Notes: generated from the sequence alone by a model not told the origin. DNA of 64,000 nt from Buttiauxella gaviniae ATCC 51604 (GCF_001654835.1 NZ_LXEP01000034.1:1-64000); one strand, 5' to 3'; positions 15,621 through 28,146 are shown, counted from the first letter of the stretch. Made by a program: numbers and translations.

Positions 15621-17200
15621 TAGCGTAATCCTTGTCGATAATGGGTGAACAGACTGCTGAGCTGTCGCATGGCAATAAACATGATTGCCGGAAGTAGCAT
15701 TTGTAGCAACGCCTGAATGGCCTGCTGTTGCGGGTCGCCGCCGCTACTTAGTGCCACAGTTTCTGTTGTGACAGAGGTAAAGCGCCCGGCACCTGCGTAT
15801 AGCGTCGGTAAATATTGCGCCACGCTCACCGAAAACCCGACAGCCAGTGCTGCCAGTAGCGGGCGGATAAGCAATGGCAGCTTGACCCAGCATAAAATCT
15901 TCCACGGTGACCAGCCAAATGTTTGCGCGGTAATCGTCAGGCGCGAATCAAACTGTTGCCATGCGGGGCGTGCGACCAGAAGCATGTAGGGGACAACCCA
16001 CAGCAAATGGCTCCAGATAACACCGAGCCAACTACCGTCCTGCTCCATAACCAGCAATATCTGATATTGCCCAGCAACCAACGGTAGAGCGGGTAAGAAA
16101 AGCGGTAGCGCAAGGCAGAGATCAAAGCGTGAACTTCCCCCTTCCAGCCACAGAACAACCACCAGTAAACCTGTCAGACTACTTGCCAGCGCCAGCACTA
16201 ACGTGGTGATTAAAGGTGACAGTTCAGTCGCTTGCCAGCCGGAAAGGGCGAATGCATCGGGCAAGAGAGCCGGGTAAAACCAGCCGTCTGCAAATGACCA
16301 CAGCACCAGCATTGCTATCGCTGCAACGCCTGTGAGGGTCATGATAAAACCTGAGCCTAATGCCAGAGGCTGAATGCAGAGTTGATGGCGCTTCCCGGAA
16401 AATTGTCCCAGGCAGCGGCGGCTCAACCCCCATATGGCGTAGCCAATGGTGCTAAAAATTACCAGCATCACCACCAGCAGCATTGACGTTAACATGCCCA
16501 TTGCCACACGTTGTGGATCGGCATCGTTAAGCCACTGCCAGGCCAGAACGGCGAGTGTTGGTGGATTGGATGGACCCAGAATGATTGCCACATCAACGAC
16601 AGACAGGCTGTAGGCCACTACCGCCAACAATGCCCATTTCAGGCGCGGCAATAACTGTGCGACCAGCACCCGCATACGGCTTTGCAATGGGCCATAACCC
16701 AGGCTTTGTGCCACGGTAAGCTGTTGGGAAAGGGATTGCTGGTTGAGCTGCGTGCTGGCAATCCATAGCAGGAACCAGCACTCTTTCAGCGCCAGCAAGA
16801 TACCCAGCCCAACACCATTTTCATCAAGATGAAACGACACGCTGCAAAGACGCGCCAGCCAGCCGTTATCGGAAAGCAGGAATAAAAAACCGCTGGCAAA
16901 AGCGACGTGTGGTAGAGCTAAAAGTAATGGCAGTCGCGAGGTCAAACGTTGCCAGTGCGCGCCAGGCCATAAGCCGCAAAGCAGGATAAGGCAGAGAGTT
17001 AACGAGCCGACAACACTAATCATGGTCGAATATAGTGTTGCTTGCAGTGCACCGGGCCACTGGTTATCGGCCCAAAGCTGATGCCAGATATCGGGCATCA
17101 ACATCGGTTTTGCCATCATCACCAAGCCTGGTAGCAGCGGAGCAAAAACGCACCCCACGGCAAGCAAGGCTAAGGCGCGTTGCAGCCCGCGGTTACTCAC
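15620..17200 (-). CDS. ynjC: ABC transporter permease YnjC
   Basis: This inner-membrane permease of about 526 residues has two fused permease halves (around 11-12 hydrophobic segments) and the EAA-like loops SLGYGPLQSRMRVLVAQLLP and TFGWSPWKILCWVKLPLLIR, as in the two-domain ThiP-type permeases. The segments SLSVVDVAIILGPSNPPTLA and LPALPLVAGQY match E. coli YnjC. I place the start at a GTG that overlaps the ynjB stop (GTGA at 17200), with GGAG just upstream. A longer frame from 17224 would overlap ynjB and lacks a ribosome binding site. Confidence 0.9.
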   Translation of the reverse strand: MSNRGLQRALALLAVGCVFAPLLPGLVMMAKPMLMPDIWHQLWADNQWPGALQATLYSTMISVVGSLTLCLILLCGLWPGAHWQRLTSRLPLLLALPHVAFASGFLFLLSDNGWLARLCSVSFHLDENGVGLGILLALKECWFLLWIASTQLNQQSLSQQLTVAQSLGYGPLQSRMRVLVAQLLPRLKWALLAVVAYSLSVVDVAIILGPSNPPTLAVLAWQWLNDADPQRVAMGMLTSMLLVVMLVIFSTIGYAIWGLSRRCLGQFSGKRHQLCIQPLALGSGFIMTLTGVAAIAMLVLWSFADGWFYPALLPDAFALSGWQATELSPLITTLVLALASSLTGLLVVVLWLEGGSSRFDLCLALPLFLPALPLVAGQYQILLVMEQDGSWLGVIWSHLLWVVPYMLLVARPAWQQFDSRLTITAQTFGWSPWKILCWVKLPLLIRPLLAALAVGFSVSVAQYLPTLYAGAGRFTSVTTETVALSSGGDPQQQAIQALLQMLLPAIMFIAMRQLSSLFTHYRQGLR

Positions 17201-18372
17201 TTCGCTCCGTAGCGCTGTAACCACTCTTTTTCTAGCGCATCAACCCAGGCAGCATGAGGTTCAGCCAGATATGGCACCGCCTGCTGATGGGTTGGTTTTT
17301 GCGCATCGAGCTGTTCATTTAATGGCGCAGGTAGCGTTGCGCTATCCAGAATGGTGGCATCACCCCAGATTGCTGGGGTAGCTTTGCGAATTTGCGCTTG
17401 TGGCGACATCAGGAAATTTGCCAGCACCTGAGCTCCAGCCTGGGCGCGGGCATTGGCTGGGATAGTCACAAAATGGACATTGCCCAACATGCCTTGTGCA
17501 AAGCCAAAGGCCTGTGCTGTTTTTGGCAGTTGCTTGCGGTCGATAAGGTTATCGACGTGTGCGGGATTGAACGTCATAGAAAACAGTAACTCACCGTCTG
17601 CCAGCATACGGTCCATGCGCGCGGGTGTTGGTGGGAAAGCTTTACCTTCGCGCCACAGTAGAGGATGCAGTTTATCCAGGTACTCCCACAGTGGAGCAGT
17701 GACTTGCTTAAAGGTTGTGGGATCCGGCGGCAGGCGTAGCGCCTGTGAGTCGTGGGTCAGCACGATCAGTAACTGCTCGATAAACGCCGTACCGGTGAAA
17801 TCAGGTGGGCGAGGATAACTCAGTTTGCCAGGGTGTGCTTTGGCGAATGCCAGTAATTCAGCCGCGCTGCGTGGGAATTTCATATCCGCTTGCTTGTTAC
17901 CAATCAACATCAACTGTGCGCTACCCCACGGCGCTTCGGCCCCCTCCGTCGGCTGGGAGAAATCTTCGCGTACCGGTTTTTTCTGGTCAACATAGCGCCA
18001 GTTGGGTAATTCCCATGCCCAGCCTTCTTTCAACAATCCAGCTTGTTTCAATGTGCGGAAGTTTTCACCGTTGACCCACAGTAAATCAACTGAACCATTT
18101 TCTTTGCGTCCGGCGGCGGCTTCACTCTGAATGCGTTTTACCGCATCAGCGGCATCAGCCAGGCGCACTACTTTCACCGTCACGCCGTACTGCTGCTTCA
18201 TTTCACTTGCTACCCAGTCGAGATAACTGTTTACCGCTGGGTCGCCACCCCAGGCGTTGAAGTAAACGGTCTGGCCGTTCGCCTGCTGGCGCAGAGCGTC
18301 CCAGTTGGTGGGTTGTGCAAAGGCTGTGAAGCTGAACGCAACAAGCGACAGCAAAAGCGTTAAAAGGCGCAA
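17197..18372 (-). CDS. ynjB: ABC transporter substrate-binding protein YnjB
   Basis: The 391-residue periplasmic protein has a signal peptide ending LVAFSFTAFA and then NWDALRQQANGQTVYFNAWGG, as in E. coli YnjB. Internal conserved stretches include VRLADAADAVKRIQSEAAAG, DLLWVNGENFRTLKQAGLL and GNVHFVTIPANA. It would deliver an unidentified ligand to YnjC. The only start that gives a full signal peptide is TTG at 18372, preceded by AAGGA with suitable spacing. It lies 10 bases after the TVP38-type gene, so the four genes form one operon. Confidence 0.9.
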   Translation of the reverse strand: MRLLTLLLSLVAFSFTAFAQPTNWDALRQQANGQTVYFNAWGGDPAVNSYLDWVASEMKQQYGVTVKVVRLADAADAVKRIQSEAAAGRKENGSVDLLWVNGENFRTLKQAGLLKEGWAWELPNWRYVDQKKPVREDFSQPTEGAEAPWGSAQLMLIGNKQADMKFPRSAAELLAFAKAHPGKLSYPRPPDFTGTAFIEQLLIVLTHDSQALRLPPDPTTFKQVTAPLWEYLDKLHPLLWREGKAFPPTPARMDRMLADGELLFSMTFNPAHVDNLIDRKQLPKTAQAFGFAQGMLGNVHFVTIPANARAQAGAQVLANFLMSPQAQIRKATPAIWGDATILDSATLPAPLNEQLDAQKPTHQQAVPYLAEPHAAWVDALEKEWLQRYGAK

Positions 18373-18382
18373 AGTGGGGTCC

Positions 18383-19042
18383 TTAGGATTTTCGGAGCAT
18401 GCGGACTAACCGGCGTGACGCCAGCGGCAGCAAACCCAACAAAATAAACATCACGATCATGCCGGGTGAAAGAATATCGCTAAGGGTACGCAACTGGCTC
18501 AGTTGGCGCCCTGCGTTGAGATAAACGACGATCGCCGGCAGCATCCCGACAAGGCTAACGGCAAAATAGCGCAGCGTTTTGATTGGCGTCAGGCCCATCA
18601 ACAAATTTATCAGAAAGAACGGGAAAACCGGTGTTAGTCGCAGCGCAAAAAGATAGTACAACCCTTCGCGCTCCATGCCTCGGTTAATCGACGACATCGG
18701 CGCGGCAAAACGAAGCTGTACCCAGTCACGTAACAAATAGCGGCTGATGAGCATCGCGAGTGTTGCACCACAGGTTGCAGCCAGCGCCACCAGCACGGTT
18801 CCCTGAATCAAACCAAATTGCGAACCTGCCAGCAGCGTTAAGAGTGTGGCACCGGGAATCGAAAGGGTGGTGACCACAACATAAATCACAAAAAATGCCA
18901 GTGCCGTTTGCAGCGGATGCAGCTGATGCCAGGTAGAGAATTGTGCCTGGTATTGTTGCAGTGCCGCCAGGCTACCCGGCGGCAGGAAGATAATTAGCAG
19001 GATAAAAACAACCACCAGAGCGGCAAAAAGTAACTTACGCAT
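18383..19042 (-). CDS. ydjZ: TVP38/TMEM64-family (DedA-like) membrane protein, YdjZ-like
   Basis: This 219-residue protein has about six hydrophobic segments. The core IPGATLLTLLAGSQFGLIQG, then LRLTPVFPFFLINLLMGLTPI, is the VTT (SNARE-associated) domain shared with E. coli YdjX and YdjZ, which lie beside ynjA-E in E. coli. Proteins of this superfamily move lipids or ions across the membrane; the function of this one is unknown. The pattern LPGxxxTLLxGxxFG and RYLLRDWVQ favours YdjZ. It is first in the operon leading to ynjBCD. Confidence 0.8.
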   Translation of the reverse strand: MRKLLFAALVVVFILLIIFLPPGSLAALQQYQAQFSTWHQLHPLQTALAFFVIYVVVTTLSIPGATLLTLLAGSQFGLIQGTVLVALAATCGATLAMLISRYLLRDWVQLRFAAPMSSINRGMEREGLYYLFALRLTPVFPFFLINLLMGLTPIKTLRYFAVSLVGMLPAIVVYLNAGRQLSQLRTLSDILSPGMIVMFILLGLLPLASRRLVRMLRKS

Positions 19043-19085
19043 CGGGCAAGAAACCGTAGCGCCAGGTGATGTTCATACAACGTCC

Positions 19086-19892
19086 TTACAGTTTAAATTC
19101 AGCCCACACTGGTGCATGGTCAGAAGGTTTTTCCATGCTACGAATATCGTAATCGATGCCAGTAGCGATGCAGCGCTCAGCCAGCGGTTGGCTTGCCAGA
19201 AGCAGGTCAATACGCAGACCGCGGTTGTCATCAAAGCCTTTTGAGCGGTAATCAAACCATGAAAACTTGTCGTTGGTTTCCGGGTTAGCGTGGCGGAACG
19301 TATCAACCAGGCCCCAGCTTTTCAGACGATCCATCCATTCACGTTCTTCTGGCAGGAAGGAGCATTTACCTGTACGCAACCAACGTTTGCGGCTGTCTTC
19401 ACCAATACCGATATCCAGGTCCGTCGGGCTGATATTCACATCGCCCATAATCAGCACCGGGTTGTCTTTATTCAGTTCGCTATCGAGGAAGTTTTGCAGG
19501 TCTTGGTAGAACTTCGCTTTGGCCGGGAATTTGGTAGGGTGGTCGCGGCTTTCGCCCTGTGGGAAGTAACCGTTAATCACCGTCAGGTTGCCTAAAGGCG
19601 TTGGAAGCTCCGCCATAATGATACGGCGTTGTGCCTCTTCATCATCACCCGGGAAGCCACGGCGAACCGAAATCGGCGTCTCTTTAGTTAATAACGCCAC
19701 ACCGTAATGGCCTTTCTGACCATGATAAAAGACGTTGTAGCCCAGCTTAGCGACATCTTCGAGCGGGAACATATCGTCGTGGACTTTTGTTTCCTGCAAA
19801 CCGATAACATCAGGCTGATGTTGTTCGACAATGGCTTGAAGTTGATGTGGGCGGGCGCGCAGGCCGTTGATATTAAAAGAGACGAATTTCAT
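19086..19892 (-). CDS. xthA: Exonuclease III
   Basis: XthA is the main AP endonuclease and 3'-to-5' double-strand exonuclease in base-excision repair. At 268 residues it equals E. coli in length. The catalytic residues are visible: Glu34 in [18 protein letters not shown] with Asp151 and Asn153, RIDLLL with Asp229, and the terminal SDHAPVW with His259. It stands alone between the ydjZ-like gene and the divergent ast operon. Confidence 0.97.
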   Translation of the reverse strand: MKFVSFNINGLRARPHQLQAIVEQHQPDVIGLQETKVHDDMFPLEDVAKLGYNVFYHGQKGHYGVALLTKETPISVRRGFPGDDEEAQRRIIMAELPTPLGNLTVINGYFPQGESRDHPTKFPAKAKFYQDLQNFLDSELNKDNPVLIMGDVNISPTDLDIGIGEDSRKRWLRTGKCSFLPEEREWMDRLKSWGLVDTFRHANPETNDKFSWFDYRSKGFDDNRGLRIDLLLASQPLAERCIATGIDYDIRSMEKPSDHAPVWAEFKL

Positions 19893-20003
19893 AAGTCGCT
19901 GCCGTGGTTGCTTAACAATGTTGCAGGATGGTAGCAGAAAAAGCGGGGAAGCGAGACTGATGGCAAATTATTTCATGGGGGCGAATTCGAACTGAGCAAA
20001 ATC

Positions 20004-20040
20004 TGCACCAAAATACGCCATGTCGCCCCGTTTTGGGGCG
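20004..20040 (+). promoter_or_regulatory. Candidate NtrC enhancer site(s) for astC
   Basis: TGCACCAAAAT at 20004-20014 matches the left half and centre of the NtrC consensus (TGCACCAAAATGGTGCA), but the right half diverges (ACGCCA). Directly after it, CGCCCCGTTTTGGGGCG is a perfect palindrome of similar size. They lie about 225 bases upstream of the sigma-54 promoter, a normal enhancer distance. Confidence 0.4.
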
Positions 20041-20156
20041 TAAACAACGTGCAAACCCCATCATCGATCACAAATCCAGTATTATATTTTACCACTGCAT
20101 AATCTTTCTTGTTTTTATCTGGCGATCCAAGCGGCACCGTAAAACTATGCACTATA

Positions 20157-20175
20157 TATTCACTTTATGTGAATA
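20157..20175. promoter_or_regulatory. Palindrome TATTCAC-N5-GTGAATA upstream of astC
   Basis: Seven-base perfect arms around a 5-base spacer, extended outward by CACTAT and AGTG. It contains TGAAT/ATTCA elements as found in ArgR boxes, but in the inverse arrangement. ArgR is known to help activate astC in enterics, so it could be an ArgR site, or a site for another dimeric regulator. Confidence 0.4.
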
Positions 20176-20239
20176 GTGGTGGTGCGTAAGCTATTGATTT
20201 AACAATCCAACCTCTCTGTTATTCATTTATATCGCTGGC

Positions 20240-20255
20240 TGGCACGAAGCGTGCA
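20240..20255 (+). promoter_or_regulatory. Sigma-54 promoter of the ast operon
   Basis: TGGCACGAAGCGTGCA has the invariant GG and GC separated by exactly 10 bases (GG 20241-20242, GC 20253-20254). Only the base before GC differs from the TTGC consensus. Nitrogen-limitation control of astC by sigma-54 is established in E. coli and Salmonella. Confidence 0.85.
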
Positions 20256-20327
20256 ATCTACATTTACAGCGCAAACACTCAATTATTTAACATCTAAATA
20301 ACTTTTTATTTACCGGAAGAGGTCGCT

Positions 20328-21544
20328 ATGTCGCAGTCAATTACCCGCCAGAATTTCGACGAATGGATGATGCCCGTTTATGCTCCCGCCTCTTTTATTC
20401 CGGTACGAGGTGAAGGCTCGACATTGTGGGATCAGCAAGGCAAAGATTATATCGACTTTGCGGGTGGAATTGCGGTTAACGCCCTGGGTCACGCCAACCC
20501 GGAACTGCGCAAAGCGCTGGAAGAACAAGCGGCAAAATTCTGGCATACCGGCAATGGCTACACCAACGAGCCGATTCTGCGCCTGGCAAAACAGCTGATT
20601 GATGCCACGTTTGCCGATAAAGTCTTCTTCTGCAACTCAGGGGCGGAAGCCAACGAAGCGGCGTTAAAACTGGCACGTAAATATGCGCACGATAATTTTG
20701 GCCCGCAGAAAAGCGGCATCGTTGCTTTCAAAAATGCTTTCCACGGCCGCACGCTGTTTACGGTTTCGGCGGGTGGACAACCTGCTTACTCACAAGATTT
20801 TGCGCCATTACCGCCGCAAATCAGCCACGCCATTTATAACGATCTGCAATCTGCCAGCGAATTGATTAATGAAAATACTTGCGCAGTGATTGTGGAGCCA
20901 ATGCAGGGCGAAGGCGGAGTGGTGCCTGCTGATCCAACGTTCCTGCAAGGTTTGCGTGAACTGTGTGACCGCCACAACGCAGTGCTGATTTTTGATGAAG
21001 TGCAAACAGGTGTTGGCCGCACCGGTGAGTTGTACGCCTATATGCATTACGGCATCACGCCGGACGTACTTTCTACCGCTAAAGCTTTGGGCGGCGGTTT
21101 CCCGATTGGCGCGATGCTGACCACCGATAAATTCTCTAAAGTGATGGTAGTAGGCACTCACGGCACAACTTATGGCGGTAACCCGTTGGCAGGTGCCGTT
21201 GCAGGCCGGGTGATGGAAATCATCAATACGCCTGAAGTGCTTAACGGTGTTAAACAGCGCCACGCCTGGTTTGTTGAGCGTTTAAACAAGATAAACCAGA
21301 AACATCAGCTGTTTAGTGAAGTACGTGGCCTGGGGCTGTTAATTGGCTGCGTTCTGCAACCGGAATACAGCGGAAAAGCTAAACTTATCTTACAGGCCGC
21401 GGCACAGGAAGGCTTGATGATGCTAATCGCCGGGGCGAATGTCGTACGTTTTGCTCCAGCGTTGATTGTCAGCGAAGCTGAAGTGCAAAAAGGGCTGGAT
21501 CGTTTTGAGCGCGCCTGTGAACGCTTTATTGCGGGAGAGCAATC

Positions 21545-21548
<4 letters not shown>
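20328..21548 (+). CDS. astC: Succinylornithine transaminase
   Basis: AstC is the third enzyme of the arginine succinyltransferase pathway, converting N2-succinylornithine to the glutamate semialdehyde with 2-oxoglutarate; it also has acetylornithine transaminase activity. The 406-residue PLP class-III protein shows [48 protein letters not shown] with the pyridine-nitrogen Asp, and [16 protein letters not shown] with the PLP lysine. It is first in the operon behind the sigma-54 promoter. The ATG follows GGAAGAGG. Its stop overlaps the astA start (ATGA). Confidence 0.96.
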
Positions 21549-24048
<2,500 letters not shown>

Positions 24049-24050
24049 TC

Positions 24051-25379
24051 ATGAAAGCGCGTGAAGTTAATTTTGATGGACTGGTGGGCTTGACCCACCA
24101 TTACGCCGGGCTTTCTTTCGGTAATGAAGCATCAACCAAACACCAGTTCCGTGTTTCCAACCCAAAGCTTGCTGCGAAACAAGGTTTGCTGAAGATGAAA
24201 GCGCTGGCGGATGCGGGGTTTGCACAAGGTGTCATTCCACCGCAAGAGCGGCCCAATATTCCGCTGCTGCGCCAGTTGGGTTTTAGCGGCAGCGATGAAC
24301 AGATTGTTGAACGCGTAGCAAAACAAGCGCCACAACTGCTGTCGGCGGTGAGTTCAGCTTCCTCAATGTGGGTAGCAAATGCCGCGACGGTCAGCCCATC
24401 AGCAGATACCCTCGATGGTAAAGTCCACTTCACCGTGGCGAACCTGAACAACAAGTTCCACCGTGCAAGTGAAGCACCGACCACAGAAAAGGTGTTACGG
24501 GCCATCTTCCGTAATGAACAGTATTTTTCTGTTCACGGCGCACTTCCACAGGTGGCGATGTTTGGTGACGAAGGGGCGGCAAACCATAACCGCCTCGGTG
24601 GCGCGTATGGCGAGCCATCGACGCAGCTTTTTGTCTATGGCCGCGAAGAGGCAAAAGAAGGGCTGGTACCTGCTCGTTACCCGGCTCGCCAGACGCTCGA
24701 AGCAAGTCAGGCTGTCGTCAGGCTTAACCAGGTGAACCCGGACTTAGTGGTTTACGCGCAACAAAACCCGACGGTTATCGATCAGGGCGTGTTCCATAAC
24801 GACGTAATTGCGGTGTCGAACCGCCAGGTATTGTTCTGCCATGAGCAGGCATTTCTTCATCAACATGCGTTATACGAGCAGTTGCGTGTTAAAGTGCCCG
24901 GATTCACGCCTATTGAAGTTCCCGCAAATAAAGTTTCAGTGGCCGATGCGGTCGCAACTTATCTGTTTAACAGCCAGTTATTAAGCCGTGACGATGGCAG
25001 CATGACGCTGATTTTGCCAGAAGAGTCCCGCCAGCATGTAGGGGTCTGGCATTATCTCAACGAAGTGCTGGCAGCCGATAACCCAATCAGCGAACTCAAA
25101 GTGTTTGACCTGCGCGAAAGCATGGCAAATGGCGGCGGCCCGGCATGTTTACGTCTGCGAGTTGTACTGAGCGAAGCGGAACAAAAAGCGTTAAACCCAG
25201 CGGTGATGATGAACGAAACGTTGTTTGTCACGCTCAATAACTGGGTGGACCGTTGGTATCGTGACCAACTGACTCAGGCTGATTTAGCTGACCCACAGTT
25301 GTTGCGAGAAGGGCGCGAAGCACTCGATGAACTAACCCGTATACTAGACTTAGGTTCTGTTTATCCATTTCAACATTAA
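24051..25379 (+). CDS. astB: N-succinylarginine dihydrolase
   Basis: AstB hydrolyses succinylarginine to succinylornithine, CO2 and two ammonia, which is the nitrogen-releasing step. The 442-residue protein belongs to the amidinotransferase-like pentein superfamily. Conserved parts are [39 protein letters not shown] and the catalytic-cysteine loop [14 protein letters not shown] (Cys365 in E. coli numbering). It starts two bases after astD. A perfect hairpin covers its stop codon region and separates it from astE. Confidence 0.95.
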   Translation: MKAREVNFDGLVGLTHHYAGLSFGNEASTKHQFRVSNPKLAAKQGLLKMKALADAGFAQGVIPPQERPNIPLLRQLGFSGSDEQIVERVAKQAPQLLSAVSSASSMWVANAATVSPSADTLDGKVHFTVANLNNKFHRASEAPTTEKVLRAIFRNEQYFSVHGALPQVAMFGDEGAANHNRLGGAYGEPSTQLFVYGREEAKEGLVPARYPARQTLEASQAVVRLNQVNPDLVVYAQQNPTVIDQGVFHNDVIAVSNRQVLFCHEQAFLHQHALYEQLRVKVPGFTPIEVPANKVSVADAVATYLFNSQLLSRDDGSMTLILPEESRQHVGVWHYLNEVLAADNPISELKVFDLRESMANGGGPACLRLRVVLSEAEQKALNPAVMMNETLFVTLNNWVDRWYRDQLTQADLADPQLLREGREALDELTRILDLGSVYPFQH

Positions 25380-25399
25380 GAGCCTGCCTGGCAGGCTCT
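25379..25399 (+). promoter_or_regulatory. Perfect intercistronic hairpin between astB and astE
   Basis: AGAGCCTGC and GCAGGCTCT form a 9-bp stem with a CTG loop, beginning at the astB stop and ending three bases before the astE AGGAGG. There is no T-run. It may slow ribosomes or exonucleases, or tune astE relative to the earlier genes. Confidence 0.6.
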
Positions 25400-25412
25400 A
25401 ACAGGAGGCACA

Positions 25413-26378
25413 ATGTTGGATTTTTTGGCGCAAACCCTGGCGGGTAAAGTGCCAACTCCGAGCGCCGGAGAAAATGCCCATCTGCATTGGCAGTGGTGGG
25501 ATGAAGGTATTTTGACACTGGCCCCACATCAGGCGACGCAAAAGACACTGGTGTTGTCGGCAGGAGTCCACGGAAACGAGACTGCGCCGGTAGAAATTCT
25601 TGCGCAGCTGGTGGACAGCCTGGTTGCCGGTGAAATAGCGTTGCAGTGGCGGTTGCTGGTTATTCTGGGCAATCCTGCGGCACTGCGCAGCAATCAGCGC
25701 TACCAGCACAGCGATATGAATCGTATGTTTAGCGGCGGTTGGCAGCAATTCCCTGAAAGCATTGAAACACAACGTGCCTGCCGACTTGAGCATGCGTTGG
25801 ATCTGTTTTTGGCGGAATGTGAAGAGACCATCTGCTGGCATCTGGATATGCATACCGCAATTCGCAGCTCTTATCACCCGCGTTTTGGAGTCTTGCCTTC
25901 GCGTCCATTGCCATATGATGAGGAATTTCTCTCCTGGCTGGGCTGTGCGGGATTACAGGCGCTGGTGTTTCATCAGGAACCTGGTGGCACTTTTACCCAT
26001 TTCAGCAGCGAACATTTCAATGCGCTCAGTTGCACACTTGAGTTGGGCAAAGCACAGCCTTTTGGCGAAAACGATCTCAGCCAGTTTGAGGTGACAAAGC
26101 AGGCGTTGCGGGCATTGCTAAGCGGCGAGGCGCCAGAGCCCATTGAAGGTAATCCGTTACGCTATAAAGTGGCGCAGCAGATTACGCGCCACAGTGATGC
26201 CTTTGTGTTGCATATGTCAGCGCAAACACAGAACTTCACCGCATTCCCGAAAGGCACATTGCTGGCTGAAGATGGCAACACGCAATATGTGGTGAAAGAA
26301 GATGTCGAGTTTGTTTTATTCCCTAATCCTAATGTTGCAACGGGATTACGTGCGGGATTAATGCTGCGCGAAATTTAA
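25413..26378 (+). CDS. astE: Succinylglutamate desuccinylase
   Basis: AstE completes the pathway by releasing succinate and glutamate. The 321-residue zinc carboxypeptidase-like protein shows the metal motif [13 protein letters not shown] (His and Glu ligands) and [13 protein letters not shown] with the second His. It equals E. coli (322) in length. The ATG follows a strong AGGAGG. The downstream hairpin at 26383-26408 may end the operon. Confidence 0.95.
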   Translation: MLDFLAQTLAGKVPTPSAGENAHLHWQWWDEGILTLAPHQATQKTLVLSAGVHGNETAPVEILAQLVDSLVAGEIALQWRLLVILGNPAALRSNQRYQHSDMNRMFSGGWQQFPESIETQRACRLEHALDLFLAECEETICWHLDMHTAIRSSYHPRFGVLPSRPLPYDEEFLSWLGCAGLQALVFHQEPGGTFTHFSSEHFNALSCTLELGKAQPFGENDLSQFEVTKQALRALLSGEAPEPIEGNPLRYKVAQQITRHSDAFVLHMSAQTQNFTAFPKGTLLAEDGNTQYVVKEDVEFVLFPNPNVATGLRAGLMLREI

Positions 26379-26382
26379 TATG

Positions 26383-26408
26383 TATTGGCCTCAGCAGTGG
26401 GGCCAATA
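26383..26408 (+). terminator. Hairpin after astE
   Basis: TATTGGCC and GGCCAATA form an 8-bp stem with a 10-base loop five bases after the astE stop. There is no strong T-run. Confidence 0.5.
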
Positions 26409-26700
26409 AATAATCACCGGGCAAACAACAATATACAGATAAATCTTAGTTGGCGGCTTTATCCATTCTGCATATTGCTATACACTCTCTTCATAATTGC
26501 TTTAAAATCATTGCTTTGTTATATACTGTTTCAATTCCCCTTTGTTTATCCTTATTCTCTTCATAATTGCTGCAATTTTGTTTTTCTCCCTTTCAATGCT
26601 TTACCTATGGGGACTATTACTTGACGCACAACCCCGTAAACTTAATTTCGTCAACGCGGCAAACCTTGTCGTAATAGAAATCAGAATAGGAATAAACAAT
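26409..26700 (+). promoter_or_regulatory. spy upstream region
   Basis: This T-rich stretch has no supported gene. A promoter candidate is TTGACG (26621-26626) with TAATTT (26643-26648), 16 bases apart. A GTAAA at 26636 fits half of a CpxR box; the second half is not clear. E. coli spy is induced by CpxAR and BaeSR, so such sites are expected here. Confidence 0.4.
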
Positions 26701-27183
26701 ATGCGTAAATTAACAGCTCTTTTTGTTGCTTCAACTCTGGCTCTCGGCGCGGCGAACCTGGCTCACGCGGCTGATACCACTACCGCTGCAAAAACTGATG
26801 CAACCATGACGCACCATAAAGGTATGCGTGGTGGTCACCACGATATGATGTTTAAGGATTTAAACCTGACTGACGCGCAGAAACAACAAGTGCGCGACAT
26901 CATGAAAGAACAGCGCGGTAAAATGGAGCGCCCTTCAGTAGAAGAGCGCCGTGCGGCGCATAACATTATTGCCAGCGACAGCTTCGATAAGGCTAAAGCG
27001 CAGGCTCAGGTAGATAAAATGGCTGAGCAGAACAAAGCTCGCATGATGGCTCATATGGAAACGCAGAATAAGATCTACAACATTCTGACGCCGGAACAGA
27101 AAAAACAATTTAATGCCAATTTTGAGAAGCGTCTGACAGAACGTCCTCAACATGAAGGTAAAATGCCTGCTGATCAGGAATAA
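26701..27183 (+). CDS. spy: Periplasmic ATP-independent chaperone Spy
   Basis: Spy protects and folds proteins in the periplasm during envelope stress. A signal peptide (MRKLTALFVASTLALGAANL, cleaved after AHA) is followed by a His/Met-rich linker and a helical cradle with two LTxxQ repeats (LNLTDAQKQQ and NILTPEQKKQ), the family hallmark. At 160 residues it matches E. coli. The start is set by the signal peptide and AGAATAGGA upstream. A large terminator follows. Confidence 0.95.
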   Translation: MRKLTALFVASTLALGAANLAHAADTTTAAKTDATMTHHKGMRGGHHDMMFKDLNLTDAQKQQVRDIMKEQRGKMERPSVEERRAAHNIIASDSFDKAKAQAQVDKMAEQNKARMMAHMETQNKIYNILTPEQKKQFNANFEKRLTERPQHEGKMPADQE

Positions 27184-27201
27184 CTGATCGACTGACTTAA
27201 G

Positions 27202-27264
27202 ACCGCCGGTCTTGTCCACAATAGCGATATCGCAGTGGACAGGACCGGCGGTTTTCTTGTTTTT
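27202..27264 (+). terminator. Long stem-loop terminator of spy
   Basis: ACCGCCGGTC plus TTGTCCAC pair with GTGGACAGGACCGGCGGT (about 18 bp with one mismatch) around a 15-base loop, then TTTTCTTGTTTTT. Confidence 0.9.
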
Positions 27265-27265
27265 G

Positions 27266-27341
27266 TCGGATGTCACTGCGCTAATCCGACCTACGGAAAA
27301 TGGTTTGTAGGGGGGATTAGCCGCAGGCGACATCCACCATT
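27266..27341. repeat. REP/BIME element (two inverted REP-like units)
   Basis: GTCGGATGTCACTGCGCTAA with ATCCGACCTACG, and then GTAGGGGGGATTAGCCGCAG with GCGACATCC in inverse orientation, are the two halves of a bacterial interspersed mosaic element. It separates convergent spy and hutG. Confidence 0.75.
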
Positions 27342-27348
27342 TTGAATA

Positions 27349-28146
27349 TCAGGCAATCTGCTGCGCGCTACTCAACATTGAGCGGATAAGTTGCTCAAGC
27401 AACGGTTGCAATTGCTCGGCACGATCGGAGCGCCATGCAAACGGTGCCTGCTCATCCATATAATTGCACTGCGCAAGTTCCAACTGCACCGCATGAACCC
27501 CTTGCGCCGGTTGACCATAGGCGCGGGTGATATAACCGCCTTTAAAGCGCCCGTTCGCCACCCAGCTAAATTGCTTTTGTGATGCCGCACAAGCCACCAG
27601 ATGCTCTTCTATCAACTCATCACAGCTTTTACCGCCGTTAGTACCGAAATTAAGATCCGGAAGCTTACCTTCAAACAAACGCGGAATATGGCTGGCGATG
27701 GAATGGGCATCAAACAGTAGCGCATAGCCGTGCTCCGCTTTCATTCTCTCCAGCTCACTTTGCAACTGCTGATGGTAAGGCTGCCAGATATTGTCCAGTG
27801 CCGCTTTACGTTGTTCCGGACTCGGCTCTTTTCCTGGAATAAACACCGGGGTGCCATCAAATAGCGTTTCAGGATACAGACCGGTGGTGGCGGTGGTATA
27901 GAGAGGTTTATCGTCCGCCGGGCGGTTGAGGTCGATAACCATGCGCGAATAATTGCCGGTAATCACGCTTGCGCCCAATGCGTGAACAAAATCATAAAGC
28001 TTTGGGATATGCCAGTCGGTGTCAGGCAATGGTTTTGCTGCATCGCTTAGGGCCGATTCAACGTCTGGCGTTAGTGCGGTGCCTGCGTGTGGAATGCTGA
28101 TAAGGATTGGCAATTTCCCACGACTGAAATCAAAAGGTGCTGTCAC
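27349..28146 (-). CDS. hutG: N-formylglutamate deformylase (HutG, FGase type)
   Basis: The 265-residue protein belongs to the N-formylglutamate amidohydrolase family ([36 protein letters not shown]), the type used in Pseudomonas, not the arginase-like formiminoglutamase called HutG in Klebsiella and Salmonella. It hydrolyses N-formylglutamate to formate and glutamate, the last step of the five-enzyme pathway, and so needs HutF, which is encoded just across the promoter. The start is a GTG at 28146, inside the end of hutI (17-base overlap), with GGGAGAG upstream, showing translational coupling. Confidence 0.93.
   Translation of the reverse strand: MTAPFDFSRGKLPILISIPHAGTALTPDVESALSDAAKPLPDTDWHIPKLYDFVHALGASVITGNYSRMVIDLNRPADDKPLYTTATTGLYPETLFDGTPVFIPGKEPSPEQRKAALDNIWQPYHQQLQSELERMKAEHGYALLFDAHSIASHIPRLFEGKLPDLNFGTNGGKSCDELIEEHLVACAASQKQFSWVANGRFKGGYITRAYGQPAQGVHAVQLELAQCNYMDEQAPFAWRSDRAEQLQPLLEQLIRSMLSSAQQIA

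Larger units (their letters stand above)
19893..20327. promoter_or_regulatory. xthA-astC divergent control region
   Basis: This 435-base region contains a sigma-54 promoter, an NtrC-like half-site, a GC palindrome (CGCCCC/GGGGCG, 20024-20040) and an imperfect AT palindrome (20157-20175), listed separately where strong. No coding frame is supported. Confidence 0.6.

Noticed and set aside
15620-18372. A thiamine or iron transporter assignment for ynjBCD.
   Set aside because: The fused permease resembles ThiP in layout, but no riboswitch, Fur box or ligand-specific residues are seen, so the ligand is left open.
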